A stretch of 64,000 nt of DNA from an uncultured Gammaproteobacteria bacterium (GCA_951812995.1 CATOTD010000009.1:124001-188000), one strand, 5' to 3'. Positions 38,667 to 47,747 are shown, numbered from the stretch's first letter. Program-made: numbers and translations. The notes: a model not told the origin generated them from the sequence alone.

Positions 38667-39851
38667 TTACATTTCTATTGCCAGCGTGAGTCCCTTTGCA
38701 TAGCATTGATTTGCGGCTTCACGATTACCCTCATGTTCATGTAGTTGTGCAAGTTCATAATAGGCTTCTGGATTTTCCTGGACATCAATGCTTTCCTGCA
38801 AATAATCCCGCGCCTTGCCCCATAATTGATTACGCCTGCATATCCGGCCTAGCGTCAACAGTAGCACTGCATCTTGCGCGTGATTATCCAACCAGGACTC
38901 AGCCGTTGTCTGTTGTTTTATCTGATCAGCGGCAATGACAAGTCCGTATAATCGCACCAGCATACGATCCCACTGGCGTTTTAACGCCGCCTTGAGTAAC
39001 AATTCGCAATCGGCCGTGTCGTCAAACTTAAGTCGTTCAGTGACATACACTTCAATTAAGTAGAAATGTTGTTTTGATTTACGCGGGATATGAGCCCAGA
39101 TTTCATTCAGTGCCGTCTTGTCACCACGCCCCCCGGCTTCTTTCAACAAACCGGCGTAGGCATCAAGCTGCTTTGCTTGTATCTGTGTGCGGGAATAGAG
39201 TTTGGTTTTTTCAATGGCCGGGATTAGTTTTAGTACTGATTGCCAGTCATTCATATCTGTATATGTTTTCAGTAATAACTGCTTGACTTGTGTTTGATCA
39301 GGCCGTTTGTTTTGTAAATGCTTTAAGGTTGCCAGTGCTTGTTCTGTTTGTTGCTCGCTCAACTGTAGCTCTGCTTGTGTGATACCCACGGCGAGATCTG
39401 CATCGGGATTATTCTGATAGGCAAGGCGTAAATACTCATCACGCCGATCAAGCGCATGTAATTCCTGTGCCGCCCGTGCCGCAAAAAGATAATTGATATA
39501 GGCGGCGCGACTGTAAGGTGCGGCCTTACAAAAATCATGTTCGGCCTGTTTCCAGCGGCCTTCTGTGATATGTATCAAACCTTGCGTCAGATATTTTTCA
39601 GCATGGTGCTGATGCCGATGTTGCCGCCATCTTGCCAACGCCTTGCGTACTTGCATGAGACGTTCAATCTTACGCGCAATATAGTGGAGTAATGCGAAAG
39701 TAAGCATAGCCGCTGCGAAAAAAAATGTAGCACTGGATTTAAAATAGATATGCTTAAAATTAATGACTACTAAACCGGTATCGGACGTAATCAGCCAGGT
39801 GATGGCAACACCAAGTACTAATGTGACTAAATAGAAAAACAGCGTTTTCAT
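38667..39851 (-). CDS. hemY: HemY protein (TPR-containing inner membrane protein of haem cluster)
   Basis: This is the proteobacterial HemY N-terminal domain family, not the Bacillus oxidase. The 394-residue protein starts MKTLFFYLVTLVLGVAITWL and has a second span ATFFFAAAMLTFALLHYIAR, then TPR-like helices to the end (ALATLKHLQNKRPDQTQVKQ, LQESIDVQENPEAYYELAQL). It is thought to help coordinate haem synthesis at the membrane, but its biochemical role is unsettled. It is the last gene of hemC-hemD-hemX-hemY. Confidence 0.93.
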   Translation of the reverse strand: MKTLFFYLVTLVLGVAITWLITSDTGLVVINFKHIYFKSSATFFFAAAMLTFALLHYIARKIERLMQVRKALARWRQHRHQHHAEKYLTQGLIHITEGRWKQAEHDFCKAAPYSRAAYINYLFAARAAQELHALDRRDEYLRLAYQNNPDADLAVGITQAELQLSEQQTEQALATLKHLQNKRPDQTQVKQLLLKTYTDMNDWQSVLKLIPAIEKTKLYSRTQIQAKQLDAYAGLLKEAGGRGDKTALNEIWAHIPRKSKQHFYLIEVYVTERLKFDDTADCELLLKAALKRQWDRMLVRLYGLVIAADQIKQQTTAESWLDNHAQDAVLLLTLGRICRRNQLWGKARDYLQESIDVQENPEAYYELAQLHEHEGNREAANQCYAKGLTLAIEM

Positions 39852-39856
39852 TGTGG

Positions 39857-40945
39857 CTACTTGGGTACGTTATTATGCTCTTCTTGAGAACGTATAAGGG
39901 CGCGGACCGATTCAAGTGATGAGCTAATGTCTAACACTGGAAAATTTAATTCCAAATCTTTCATTTTCACTAACGAATCATATATATTTTGTACACTCGC
40001 ATCAGACAGATCAAAATAATCATGTAGCCAGGTTTCGATATGATCAATCGATGCCTGCAGATTATCAGTATCTCGATTAAAGACCGCAAAACGTGCATTA
40101 GCCAGTTCCAGTTTTAAGTTCGCGCGCAAGAAATATACTTCTTCTGGCAATAAAAGCGCGACGTTGACATTTTCATCATTACGGTAATAAAAGAGTGTTC
40201 TTATTTCCTGCCAGACGAGCACAAAAAAATGTTTGACTTGCGCTTGCAGACTATCATTTGTCAACGCTTCATCCATTGTTTCAGTAGTCATGACGGTGGT
40301 ATCGACAACCTCTTTTTTTAGGGGCAGAGCATCAACGCGATTGATGAAATCAGACAAAAACAAGCCCAGGCCACTTAGGTTGACTTGCGGCAATGAACGC
40401 AGATCATTTATATCGGCGATTAACTGTGATCGAATACGCATGACCATTGGATCATGCAAACCCCGTAAACGGCTATCGGCCGTGTCCATGGCGGCAAGAG
40501 CCGTGGTTACATCACGGTTGAACTGCAAATTATAATTGGCAATAATCAGCAGATATTCAACCTCTGCCAGTGCGTAATCTTCATTCATCTGGAGCTGCCG
40601 TGCAACGGGTTGATCGACTGCATTAGCCAACATCTCCTGGCGTGTTGCCAATTCATCCAGTCTTTTTTCCAGCGTTGTCAATACAGCCGATCCCTGTATA
40701 CGATTCTCTACATTCGCAAGCACCCGCGCTTCCATTGCCCCCACGGTCGCCAGATCCTGCTCTAGCGCCACGACCCGCGCATAACCATACAAGAATGCAC
40801 CTGCAATCAACAATGCAAGCAGGAATAGCACAATATAGCCCGCCTTATGCGATGTCTTTTTAGGTGCCACGGCATCTACATCCACAGATACAATCTTGTT
40901 ATCTTCTGCAATTTCCAATACGTCGTCTTCAGTTTCTGCGCTCAT
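39857..40945 (-). CDS. hemX: HemX-like protein (uroporphyrinogen III methyltransferase-like, membrane anchored)
   Basis: The 362-residue protein has an acidic N-terminus, one membrane span (AGYIVLFLLALLIAGAFLYG) at about residues 35-55 and a long helical periplasmic part with NRIQGSAVLTTLEKRLDELA, ALAEVEYLLIIANYNLQFNR-type and AQVKHFFVLVWQEIRTLFYY segments found in the HemX family. Despite the old name it lacks the SAM methyltransferase domain. It starts 5 bases after hemD. Confidence 0.92.
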   Translation of the reverse strand: MSAETEDDVLEIAEDNKIVSVDVDAVAPKKTSHKAGYIVLFLLALLIAGAFLYGYARVVALEQDLATVGAMEARVLANVENRIQGSAVLTTLEKRLDELATRQEMLANAVDQPVARQLQMNEDYALAEVEYLLIIANYNLQFNRDVTTALAAMDTADSRLRGLHDPMVMRIRSQLIADINDLRSLPQVNLSGLGLFLSDFINRVDALPLKKEVVDTTVMTTETMDEALTNDSLQAQVKHFFVLVWQEIRTLFYYRNDENVNVALLLPEEVYFLRANLKLELANARFAVFNRDTDNLQASIDHIETWLHDYFDLSDASVQNIYDSLVKMKDLELNFPVLDISSSLESVRALIRSQEEHNNVPK

Positions 40946-40950
40946 TATGT

Positions 40951-41733
40951 TTATTCTCCTACAAGATCCAGCAACGCCGACAAAAGACCTGCATCATTTT
41001 TATCTGTCGCAATACGTGTCTTTGCGACAAAGCCCCATTCTTTCGCAACAGCATCATTGCGAGCCGACATCAGCACCAGTGGCGTATTAAATAATTGCGG
41101 TTTATCTATTTCCAATGTCAACTTTACCAAATTGATAAGACTTTCATTACTGCTGACAATAATCGCTGCTGGTTGACCATCTTGCCATATCTTATGCGTG
41201 TCTTTCACCTCATATTTTGGCAAACAGCGTCTATAAATTTCTGCATAGTCTACGTCCGCACCACGACGGCTTAAGTTTTCTGCCAGATATTCACGTCCAC
41301 CGACACCACGGATAATCAATATCTTTTTACCCGTCAATTTTTCTGTTTGAAACGCGGGTAATTGCAATAGTGTTTCGCTATCGGCACGCCCGTCTGGCTG
41401 TAATACATCAATAATATTAAAAGCGGCCAAAGCGTCTTTGGTACCCGCACCTATGGCAACAAATTGCAACCGGCGCGGCAAACGGGCGTTGTGCAGGTAG
41501 TGGTCAAACGCTATTTTTACTGCATTGCGGCTGATGAATATTACGAAGTCGTATTTGGATAACGCATCGTTGCCCGCGAGTATGTTGTTGCGCGCGTCCA
41601 CAGGCTGTATAGCAATGCTTGGAAATGAGATGGCCTGGCCGCCATGGGTCGCGATCAATGCGCAAAGTTTTGCCGCTTGATGCTGTGGCCGCGTCACTAA
41701 TATCCGTTTATTATTTAATCGACCTGTCGCCAT
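40951..41733 (-). CDS. hemD: Uroporphyrinogen-III synthase
   Basis: HemD closes hydroxymethylbilane to uroporphyrinogen III. The 260-residue protein has the weakly conserved two-domain fold with ILVTRPQHQAAKLCALIATH at the N-terminus, KILIIRGVGGREYLAENLSR near the middle and AAIIVSSNESLINLV. Its place 2 bases after hemC and its length confirm the call. Confidence 0.94.
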   Translation of the reverse strand: MATGRLNNKRILVTRPQHQAAKLCALIATHGGQAISFPSIAIQPVDARNNILAGNDALSKYDFVIFISRNAVKIAFDHYLHNARLPRRLQFVAIGAGTKDALAAFNIIDVLQPDGRADSETLLQLPAFQTEKLTGKKILIIRGVGGREYLAENLSRRGADVDYAEIYRRCLPKYEVKDTHKIWQDGQPAAIIVSSNESLINLVKLTLEIDKPQLFNTPLVLMSARNDAVAKEWGFVAKTRIATDKNDAGLLSALLDLVGE

Positions 41734-41735
41734 GG

Positions 41736-42674
41736 CTAATGTGTTAGTGCCTGTAAGATTGCATCCGCACCACGTGCTAATAAACGCTCTGCCAATTCAA
41801 AACCAATGGTCTCACCCGCTGTTATATCACCACCCGCTGTTATATCACCACAAAGAGCAGATTGAATGACTTCACTGCCATCTATCCGTGCGACCAAACC
41901 GATTAGTGTTATTGCATTGCCAGCGACTGTCGCCTGGCCGGCGATGGGTAATTGACAGCCTCCCCCTAAACGTCGGCTGAAGGCACGTTCAGTCCGTACA
42001 CAAAGTGCGGTATCGCGATCATTTAATGGCGCAATCAACTCATACACGGCCGTATCATCCGCGCGACATTCAATGCCAATGGCACCCTGACCAATCGCTG
42101 GCAACAGGTTTGTTTGTGGTATGAATTGGCGGATGCGTCTGTTTAAGCCAAGTCGGATCATACCGGCCGCTGCCAGCAGGATGGCATCATACGCATGATT
42201 ATCGAGCCTACTCAGGCGTGTTGCCACATTGCCGCGCAAGTCTTTTAGTTTGAGGTCGGGGCGCAAGGCGCGCATTTGTGATTGTCGGCGCAAACTTGAT
42301 GTACCCAAAACAGCACCCTTCGGTAATGCTTCAATACTTTCATACTGATTGGATATAAGCACATCGCGGCTATCTTCGCGTGTCATAATAACCGGCAACA
42401 TCAGTCCGGCGGGCAAATCTATCGTAACATCCTTCATGGAATGCACAGCGATATCGGCGTTGCCATTTAACAAGGCCTGTTCTAGTTCTTTAATAAAGAG
42501 TCCCTTGCCGCCAACAGCCGTCAGTGGCGCATCAAGAAAGCGGTCGCCTGTTGTTTGCATACGCACCAATTCAACATTTAATGCAGGATGAATATGTATT
42601 AGCTGTTGTTTGACGTGTTCAGCTTGCCATAGGGCCAACGGGCTATTGCGGGTCGCGATTCTGAGTATTTTCAC
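41736..42674 (-). CDS. hemC: Porphobilinogen deaminase (hydroxymethylbilane synthase)
   Basis: HemC polymerises four porphobilinogens. The 312-residue protein starts MKILRIATRNSPLALWQAEH, has VHSMKDVTIDLPAGL, GTSSLRRQSQMRALRPDLKL with DLRGNVATRLSRLD, and the dipyrromethane cofactor cysteine in RRLGGGCQLPIAG. Near the C-terminus an 18-base tandem duplication gives the repeated residues DITAGGDITAGE, a small local oddity outside the active site. It is the first gene of the hemCDXY operon. Confidence 0.96.
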   Translation of the reverse strand: MKILRIATRNSPLALWQAEHVKQQLIHIHPALNVELVRMQTTGDRFLDAPLTAVGGKGLFIKELEQALLNGNADIAVHSMKDVTIDLPAGLMLPVIMTREDSRDVLISNQYESIEALPKGAVLGTSSLRRQSQMRALRPDLKLKDLRGNVATRLSRLDNHAYDAILLAAAGMIRLGLNRRIRQFIPQTNLLPAIGQGAIGIECRADDTAVYELIAPLNDRDTALCVRTERAFSRRLGGGCQLPIAGQATVAGNAITLIGLVARIDGSEVIQSALCGDITAGGDITAGETIGFELAERLLARGADAILQALTH

Positions 42675-42824
42675 AGTTATTATTTGGTTTGATTTTGTTT
42701 ATTATCACACACTGTGTTCGGGTTCAGGGAGCCATGCAACTATCAACGGTACAAAATCGGGCCGCTGGTGATGGATGTTTGCGACACCACGCAAGTAGTT
42801 TGATCTGCCTCATAGTGTTCTAGT
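42675..42824 (-). promoter_or_regulatory. hemC upstream region
   Basis: About 150 bases between hemC and the IS481 remnant; it should carry the hemCDXY promoter. No box is certain. Confidence 0.3.
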
Positions 42825-43220
42825 TGTGGAACCTACATAGGTTGTTCATGGAAATGGCTATCCGAGAGATGGGTGGCTGATTTTCTATACTACCGTGAGG
42901 TCGATGCCAGTTATAGTCATGAATCCACGGTAGTAGTGCTTTGACCCTAAGATGAGAAGTTTGATAACGCATCGCATAGGCCCACTCTCTGAGCATTGTT
43001 TGTATGAATCGCTCGGTCTTGCCGTTGGTTCTTGGTGTGTAAGGCCGAGTAAACAGGTGGCCGCTACCCATGGCCTTGAGTACGATGCTGAAGAACTTTG
43101 CTCAATACCCTCAAGCCATAGTCGGTCATCACCTGCTCAATCTGTATGCCCATTGATTCATATTGGTCACTTATATAATCTCTCAGATGGCTCGCATGAA
43201 CAACCTATTTCCAGATTACA
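42825..43220 (-). mobile_element. IS481-family element copy B (396 bp, internally deleted)
   Basis: Ends TGTGGAACCTACATAGGTTG (42825) and TGTAATCTGGAAATAGGTTG (reverse strand, 43220) are both kept, but more than half of the interior is missing. The remaining reverse-strand frame reads FTRPYTPRTNGKTERFIQTM and PWIHDYNWHRPHGSIENQPP, the C-terminal integrase-core part with its catalytic Glu. It separates hemC from the CRISPR effector gene. Confidence 0.87.
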
Positions 43221-43309
43221 CGTAGCGCATGGGACAGCTACCCGCTTAGCTTTTGTAAGCCTGCCTAATATGCGTTATGTTGCATAATCCAGAGCTGATA
43301 TAACTTCGT

Positions 43310-44758
43310 ATGGATAAGCATAAGGCCAATACCAAGCCAAACCAACCGCTTGCACAAGTGTTGCAGTCGTTATTGCTTGAAAAGCCATCTAAGACTAAAA
43401 AACCACGTGGTGCATTTGCTGTGGCATTGAGCAAGGCCTTAGCTGAGCAACAAAAGTCGGAAGAGTCCAACAAAGGTCGACGCTTGACGAAGGCGGAGCA
43501 ACGGTTGTTATGCAATTATTTTATTGGTGTCATATCTGAGGCGAATTTTTTTATCAACACAGTGATTTGGCATTTTTTTAGCAGAAGCCACCGCCGCGCA
43601 CGTCTGCTTAAAGTGGTGAATCAATTAGATGCAAGCAATAAGGCTAAAGTCAAAGATTTTTGGCTGGAAGAACCGCTACACAAAAGTCAGTATATTGTCA
43701 GGAAACCATTGGATTGCTTGGGTAAGAATACACTGTTTCGAACGCTCAATGGCTACAAAGGCCAGAAAGGCTATTTTGCAACCTATCCAAAAGACTGCGT
43801 GGCCTTTAACGAGATGCTGAAGATGCGGTTTTTAGTCTTTTTTGATCGTGCCGATGATTTTGTTAATGCGATTGAGGACATCGTTCATCTGCGTCATTTT
43901 TTTAAGACGACTGCAGGCCCTGATAGCGTTCAGGAAGCAATGACGCAAGAGAAAATGCAACAATCCCTTGCGCAATTATGTTACCTCGTCCTGCCGGTAT
44001 TTATCAGTTTATTAAAAGGCAAAGCTGTCTTTCTGGCTAAAGGCACTGGGTGTGAGGAACAGTTGCAGATTGCGTTTGACAAGCTACAGCAGGATCGGCA
44101 ACAAAGACATCGCCAATCCCGGCAAAAATTTTTCAGCACTCATCGTACGCGTGAAAATAAAGGACGGGCGACAACCCGTCAATGGCAAGCATTTGAAAAG
44201 CGTTGGCAAGACAGGAAACGCGAGTGGAGAAGTGCTTACAAGGTGCAAAATTTTATGTATCTTTATCAGCGCATCAACCCGGAAGGTTTGCGGGATTTTG
44301 TCTTGCGCTACAGCAGGCGTTCATCGGGGGAGATTAGTTTTGAGGAGATTGAGGCCGTGCATCAGTTGTTATCAGGTATTGATTTATTGTTGTGGGCACA
44401 TTTGCCGAAAAACGCAAAAGCAAAAGACGCTAAAGCGTTACGCAATCGTTTGGCGCACAATGAAAAAATTGGTACGGCAAAAAATCGTTGTTTGAGAAAT
44501 GATTTTACGGTTTTGTTAACGGCTTTGTCGCCACAGGCACGTAATAATTTTTATACGCAGCTCAAGGCATTATTGAAGCGGCAGAATGTTTTTTATGATC
44601 AGGATGGGCGGAAATTGCGTTATCCATTTGATGGTACGGTAAAGCGGGTTAATTTTAAGTGGCGCAAGTCGGTCGCAGCACAGATTAGCCGTGATTTGGA
44701 TAGTGCGCGTACAGCAGTTATCAAGGACGCAAAGACAATAAAAAATGCAAAAAAATGA
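43310..44758 (+). CDS. Compact Cas13-like CRISPR effector with a single active HEPN motif (candidate type VI, Cas13an-like)
   Basis: The 482-residue basic protein ends 92 bases before a CRISPR array on the same strand. A HEPN ribonuclease motif is clear near the C-terminus: ALRNRLAHNEKIG, with R378, N379 and H383 (RNxxxH), after a helical segment VHQLLSGIDLLLWAHLPKN. A second, N-terminal site looks degenerate: IVHLRHFFKTTAG has R195 but Thr200 where His would be. A Lys/Arg-rich linker (residues 260-310) could bind RNA. Known Cas13a-d are two to three times larger with two active HEPN sites; the Cas13an group is about this size with one. HEPN Abi proteins (AbiF/Abi_2) are the alternative family, but the array argues for a CRISPR effector. 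No cas1 or cas2 is near. The start is the ATG at 43310; upstream lies an IS481 remnant, and the ribosome binding site is weak. Confidence 0.72.
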   Translation: MDKHKANTKPNQPLAQVLQSLLLEKPSKTKKPRGAFAVALSKALAEQQKSEESNKGRRLTKAEQRLLCNYFIGVISEANFFINTVIWHFFSRSHRRARLLKVVNQLDASNKAKVKDFWLEEPLHKSQYIVRKPLDCLGKNTLFRTLNGYKGQKGYFATYPKDCVAFNEMLKMRFLVFFDRADDFVNAIEDIVHLRHFFKTTAGPDSVQEAMTQEKMQQSLAQLCYLVLPVFISLLKGKAVFLAKGTGCEEQLQIAFDKLQQDRQQRHRQSRQKFFSTHRTRENKGRATTRQWQAFEKRWQDRKREWRSAYKVQNFMYLYQRINPEGLRDFVLRYSRRSSGEISFEEIEAVHQLLSGIDLLLWAHLPKNAKAKDAKALRNRLAHNEKIGTAKNRCLRNDFTVLLTALSPQARNNFYTQLKALLKRQNVFYDQDGRKLRYPFDGTVKRVNFKWRKSVAAQISRDLDSARTAVIKDAKTIKNAKK

Positions 44759-44850
44759 GCTTGACGGGGCATTATTTTGTGTTAAGGTCGCAATTTGGCA
44801 ACGACAATAAGTCCAAAATGTGTTTTGTTTCAAGCACTTCGCGTGGGTCT
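44759..44850 (+). promoter_or_regulatory. Probable CRISPR leader
   Basis: The 92 bases between effector stop and first repeat are the only candidate leader, because the degenerate repeat is at the far end. It contains GACGGGGCATTATTTTG, whose core GGGGCATTA equals part of the repeat 3' region. Confidence 0.5.
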
Positions 44851-45262
44851 GAAAAGACCCCGCCGCGAATGGCGGGGCATTACACCTTTTATCATCCCAT
44901 ACAGAACCAAATACATGAAAAGACCCCGCCGCGAATGGCGGGGCATTACACCTTAACCCATTTAGCTTTACACAAGCTACTGGAAAAGACCCCGCCGCGA
45001 ATGGCGGGGCATTACACCTAGGGCTTCACTTACTTTATACTTACAATTGAAAAGACCCCGCCGCGAATGGCGGGGCATTACACCCCATTGATGTGTTATA
45101 CTCTGAACATGTTAGAAAAGACCCCGCCGCGAATGGTGGGGCATTACACCATTCTTCTAATATTCCTGTATAAACAATATGAAAAGACCCCGCCGCGAAT
45201 GGCGGGGCATTACACCGGGCACTATAGATGATCCATTTTCAAGAATGAAAAGACCCAGCCGG
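44851..45262 (+). CRISPR. CRISPR array: six intact 36-bp repeats, six 30-bp spacers, truncated seventh repeat
   Basis: Repeats start at 44851, 44917, 44983, 45049, 45115 and 45181, an exact 66-base period. The repeat is GAAAAGA-CCCCGCC-GCGAAT-GGCGGGG-CATTACACC: a perfect 7-bp stem with a 6-base loop. Repeat 5 has one change (C to T at 45137) that keeps pairing as G:U. Spacers (44887-44916, 44953-44982, 45019-45048, 45085-45114, 45151-45180, 45217-45246) are all 30 bases, different from each other and AT-rich. A seventh repeat begins at 45247 (GAAAAGACCCAGCC) with a stem-breaking change and is cut by IS256-a at about 45262. The 36/30 geometry and 3' end GGGGCATTACACC resemble type VI-B repeats. 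Confidence 0.97.
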
Positions 45263-46448
45263 ATAACATAAATCATCTTTCGCAAATATGAAGAGGCGGT
45301 TCCCTTTATCTGGTTAAATAAAAAGTGACATAACCATTTATTTGACCAGGAGAAGAGTCGCCATGAGCGATGATACAAACAAGCACTTGCACAATGTAGT
45401 CCCTATTGATGAACAGGAACTGCAGGGCCATCTCAACAAAGTGGTACTGAAGACTGTGGAAGACACCCGCAACCAGATTCTGGACGCTGAGGCTGATGCG
45501 CTGGTGGGTGCTGATCGATACGAACGCACTGAGACGCGCAAAGACGACCGGTCTGGTAGCTACACCAGGAAGTGCCACACAAGGGCTGGAGAGCTTGAGT
45601 TAAAGATGCAGAAGTTGCGCAAGCAGACCTTTGAGATGGCCATCATAGAGCGCTATCGGAGCCGTGTAGCGTCTGTCGAAGAGGCACTGATTGAGATGTA
45701 TCTGGCTGGCGTATCGGTCTGACGGGTGGAGGATGTCACCGTAGCATTGTGGGTTACCCGTGTCAGCTTAGGGACTATTTCAAAGCTCAACCAGCGTATC
45801 TATGGGCAGATTGAAGAGTGGCGTAATCGCCCCATAGGGAGTGATTTCCCTTATGTATACCTGGACGGTGTTGTGCTCAAACGCAGTTGGGGCGGTGCAG
45901 TGAAGAACGTTTCTGTTCTAGTCGCCATAGGTGTTGGGGACGATGGCTACCGCCGCATTCCAGGGATTGTTGAAGGTACTAAGGAGGATAAGGTGGGATG
46001 GTCAGGATGCCTGCGTCATTTGCAGGCACGCGGTCTCAAGGGCATCAGGTTGGTGCTCAGTGATGCCTGTCTTGGGCGCAAGGAGTCTATCGGTGACTTC
46101 TACCCCTAAGCTGGCTGGCAGCGTTGTATTGTGCACTTTTACCGCAACGTCTTCAGTCATATGCCTCGTGGTCGTGTCAAAGAAATCTCTCGCATGTTGC
46201 AGGCTATTCATGCATCTGAATATCTGGAATCAGCCAGGCATAAGGCCACAGAGGTCGAGAAGAAACTCAGGGACATGAAGTTATCGAGTGCGGCGGATTG
46301 GCTGGGTAGTGCATGGAAGAGACCCTGACGTATTATCGGTTTCTGGCAGAGTACTGGATTCGCATTCGGACTAACAATCCTTTGGAGAGGATTATTCGAG
46401 AAATCAGGTGGCGAACACGAGTAGTGGGTGCATTCCCGGATGGCAACT
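45263..46448 (+). mobile_element. IS256-a copy 2 (truncated at 3' end, transposase broken)
   Basis: The left terminus ATAACATAAATCATCTTTCG abuts the CRISPR remnant. The transposase starts at 45363 (MSDDTNKHLHNVVPIDEQEL, VEDTRNQILDAEADALVGAD), meets a TGA at 45720-45722 (VSV*RVEDV), a TAA near 46108 and a frameshift before RTRVVGAFPDGN. The 3' end is replaced by IS5-I copy D at 46449. Confidence 0.88.
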
Positions 46449-47747
46449 GGAAGCCTCTAAAAACCGTACATTTTGTGATACGATCTGATTCACTTGATGT
46501 GGGAGGGTTTTGTTTATGCACGCACCTGGATTGTTTGATTTGACGGATCATTTGGCGCGGCTTTCGGCGATGGGAGATCCGCTTGAAGCTCTGGACTGTC
46601 ATGTGAATTTCGAAGTGTTTCGCCCAGTTCTTGTTGAAGCACTTGGCTATGGGGAACGTCCCAAAGGTGGTCGCCCGCCCTATGATGCCGTTGTGATGTT
46701 CAAGGTGCTGGTGTTGGCCTCGATGCACAATCTGAGTGATGAGCGGATGGAGTTTCTCATTCGTGACCGTTTCAGTTGGTTGCGGTTCCTGGGATTTCAA
46801 ATCGGGGAGCCGACACCTGATCAGAAGACGATCTGGCTTTTCAAAGAGAAGCTGACCCAGGCGGGTGTCTTCAAGGCCCTGTTTGCCGCGTTTGAAGCTC
46901 AGCTGTGCGCGCGGGGATACAAACCGACCGGCGGTCAGATTGTGGATGCCACGTTGGTCTCTGCCCCGCGCCAGCGGATGACGAAAGCAGAGAAAGCGCG
47001 CGCCAAGGCAGGTGAGGCCGCATCTGACATCTGGCCCGATGATCTGTCCAAGGCAGCGCAGAAAGACACCGATGCGCGTTGGACGGTCAAGTATTCAAAG
47101 GCCAAGACGACCAAGGAGGGTGAGGAGGATACTGGCCTTGTCGATATTTCGGTTCCGCACTTTGGGTACAAGAACCACGTGTCCATAGACCGCAAATGGC
47201 GCTTCATCCAGGGTGAGACTGGCACGAATGCGGCTCGCTACGACGGGCATGAACGCTCCTCGGTTCTGGACGAGACAAACAGCTCGAAGGCGGTTTGGGC
47301 CGATACCAGGTACCGCTCGGCCAGGAATGAGGCTTGGCTGAAGGCGCAAGGGTACCGCTCACATATCCATCGCAAGAAGCCACGCAGCAAACCCATGGCT
47401 AGGCATATTCGCCGGGGCAACGCGACACGCTCCGCCATCCGCGCATGTGTTCGGCTACGAGAAAGGGCCCATGGCTCTGACCATCCGCTCAATCGGCCAA
47501 ACCCGTGCGAAGGCCCGCATGACCATGGCCAACCTGAGCTACAACTTCCGCCGTCTCATCTTCCACGAGCGACTACAGGCCACAGCCTGACTCCGCCCAA
47601 ATTCCGGAAATACCCGACCTGGCAGACCCAAACAGCGCAACACAGCCTCAAATACCACCGACCTTGACCTTCACACCCGCTATGCGGGTGACAACGACTG
47701 GTGCTCGCGTCAAAACCCATCCAGAATCAGCGTTGTTCGAGGTATCC
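46449..47747 (+). mobile_element. IS5-family element, IS5-I copy D (1299 bp)
   Basis: Ends GGAAGCCTCTAAAAACCG and, reverse strand, GGATACCTCGAACAACG (one change from the other copies). Transposase frame from 46516 ([20 protein letters not shown]) is open to 47667 but carries the same late frameshift as the others. The left flank is IS256-a and the right flank IS256-b: a recombination junction. Confidence 0.9.

Noticed and set aside
43310..44758. Reading the HEPN protein as a plain abortive-infection (AbiF/Abi_2-like) gene unrelated to the array
   Set aside because: Kept as the alternative, but same-strand placement 92 bases before a regular array with type VI-like repeats favours a CRISPR effector.
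44755..45021. 88-codon frame across the CRISPR repeats with repeated KTPPRMAGHYT
   Set aside because: It is the translation of the CRISPR repeat itself; the 66-base period is a multiple of three, so the frame stays open by chance. Not a protein gene.
43310..45262. Presence of cas1, cas2 or a Csx27/Csx28-like accessory gene near the array
   Set aside because: All flanking frames are IS481, IS256, IS5 or hem genes; no candidate accessory gene is visible.
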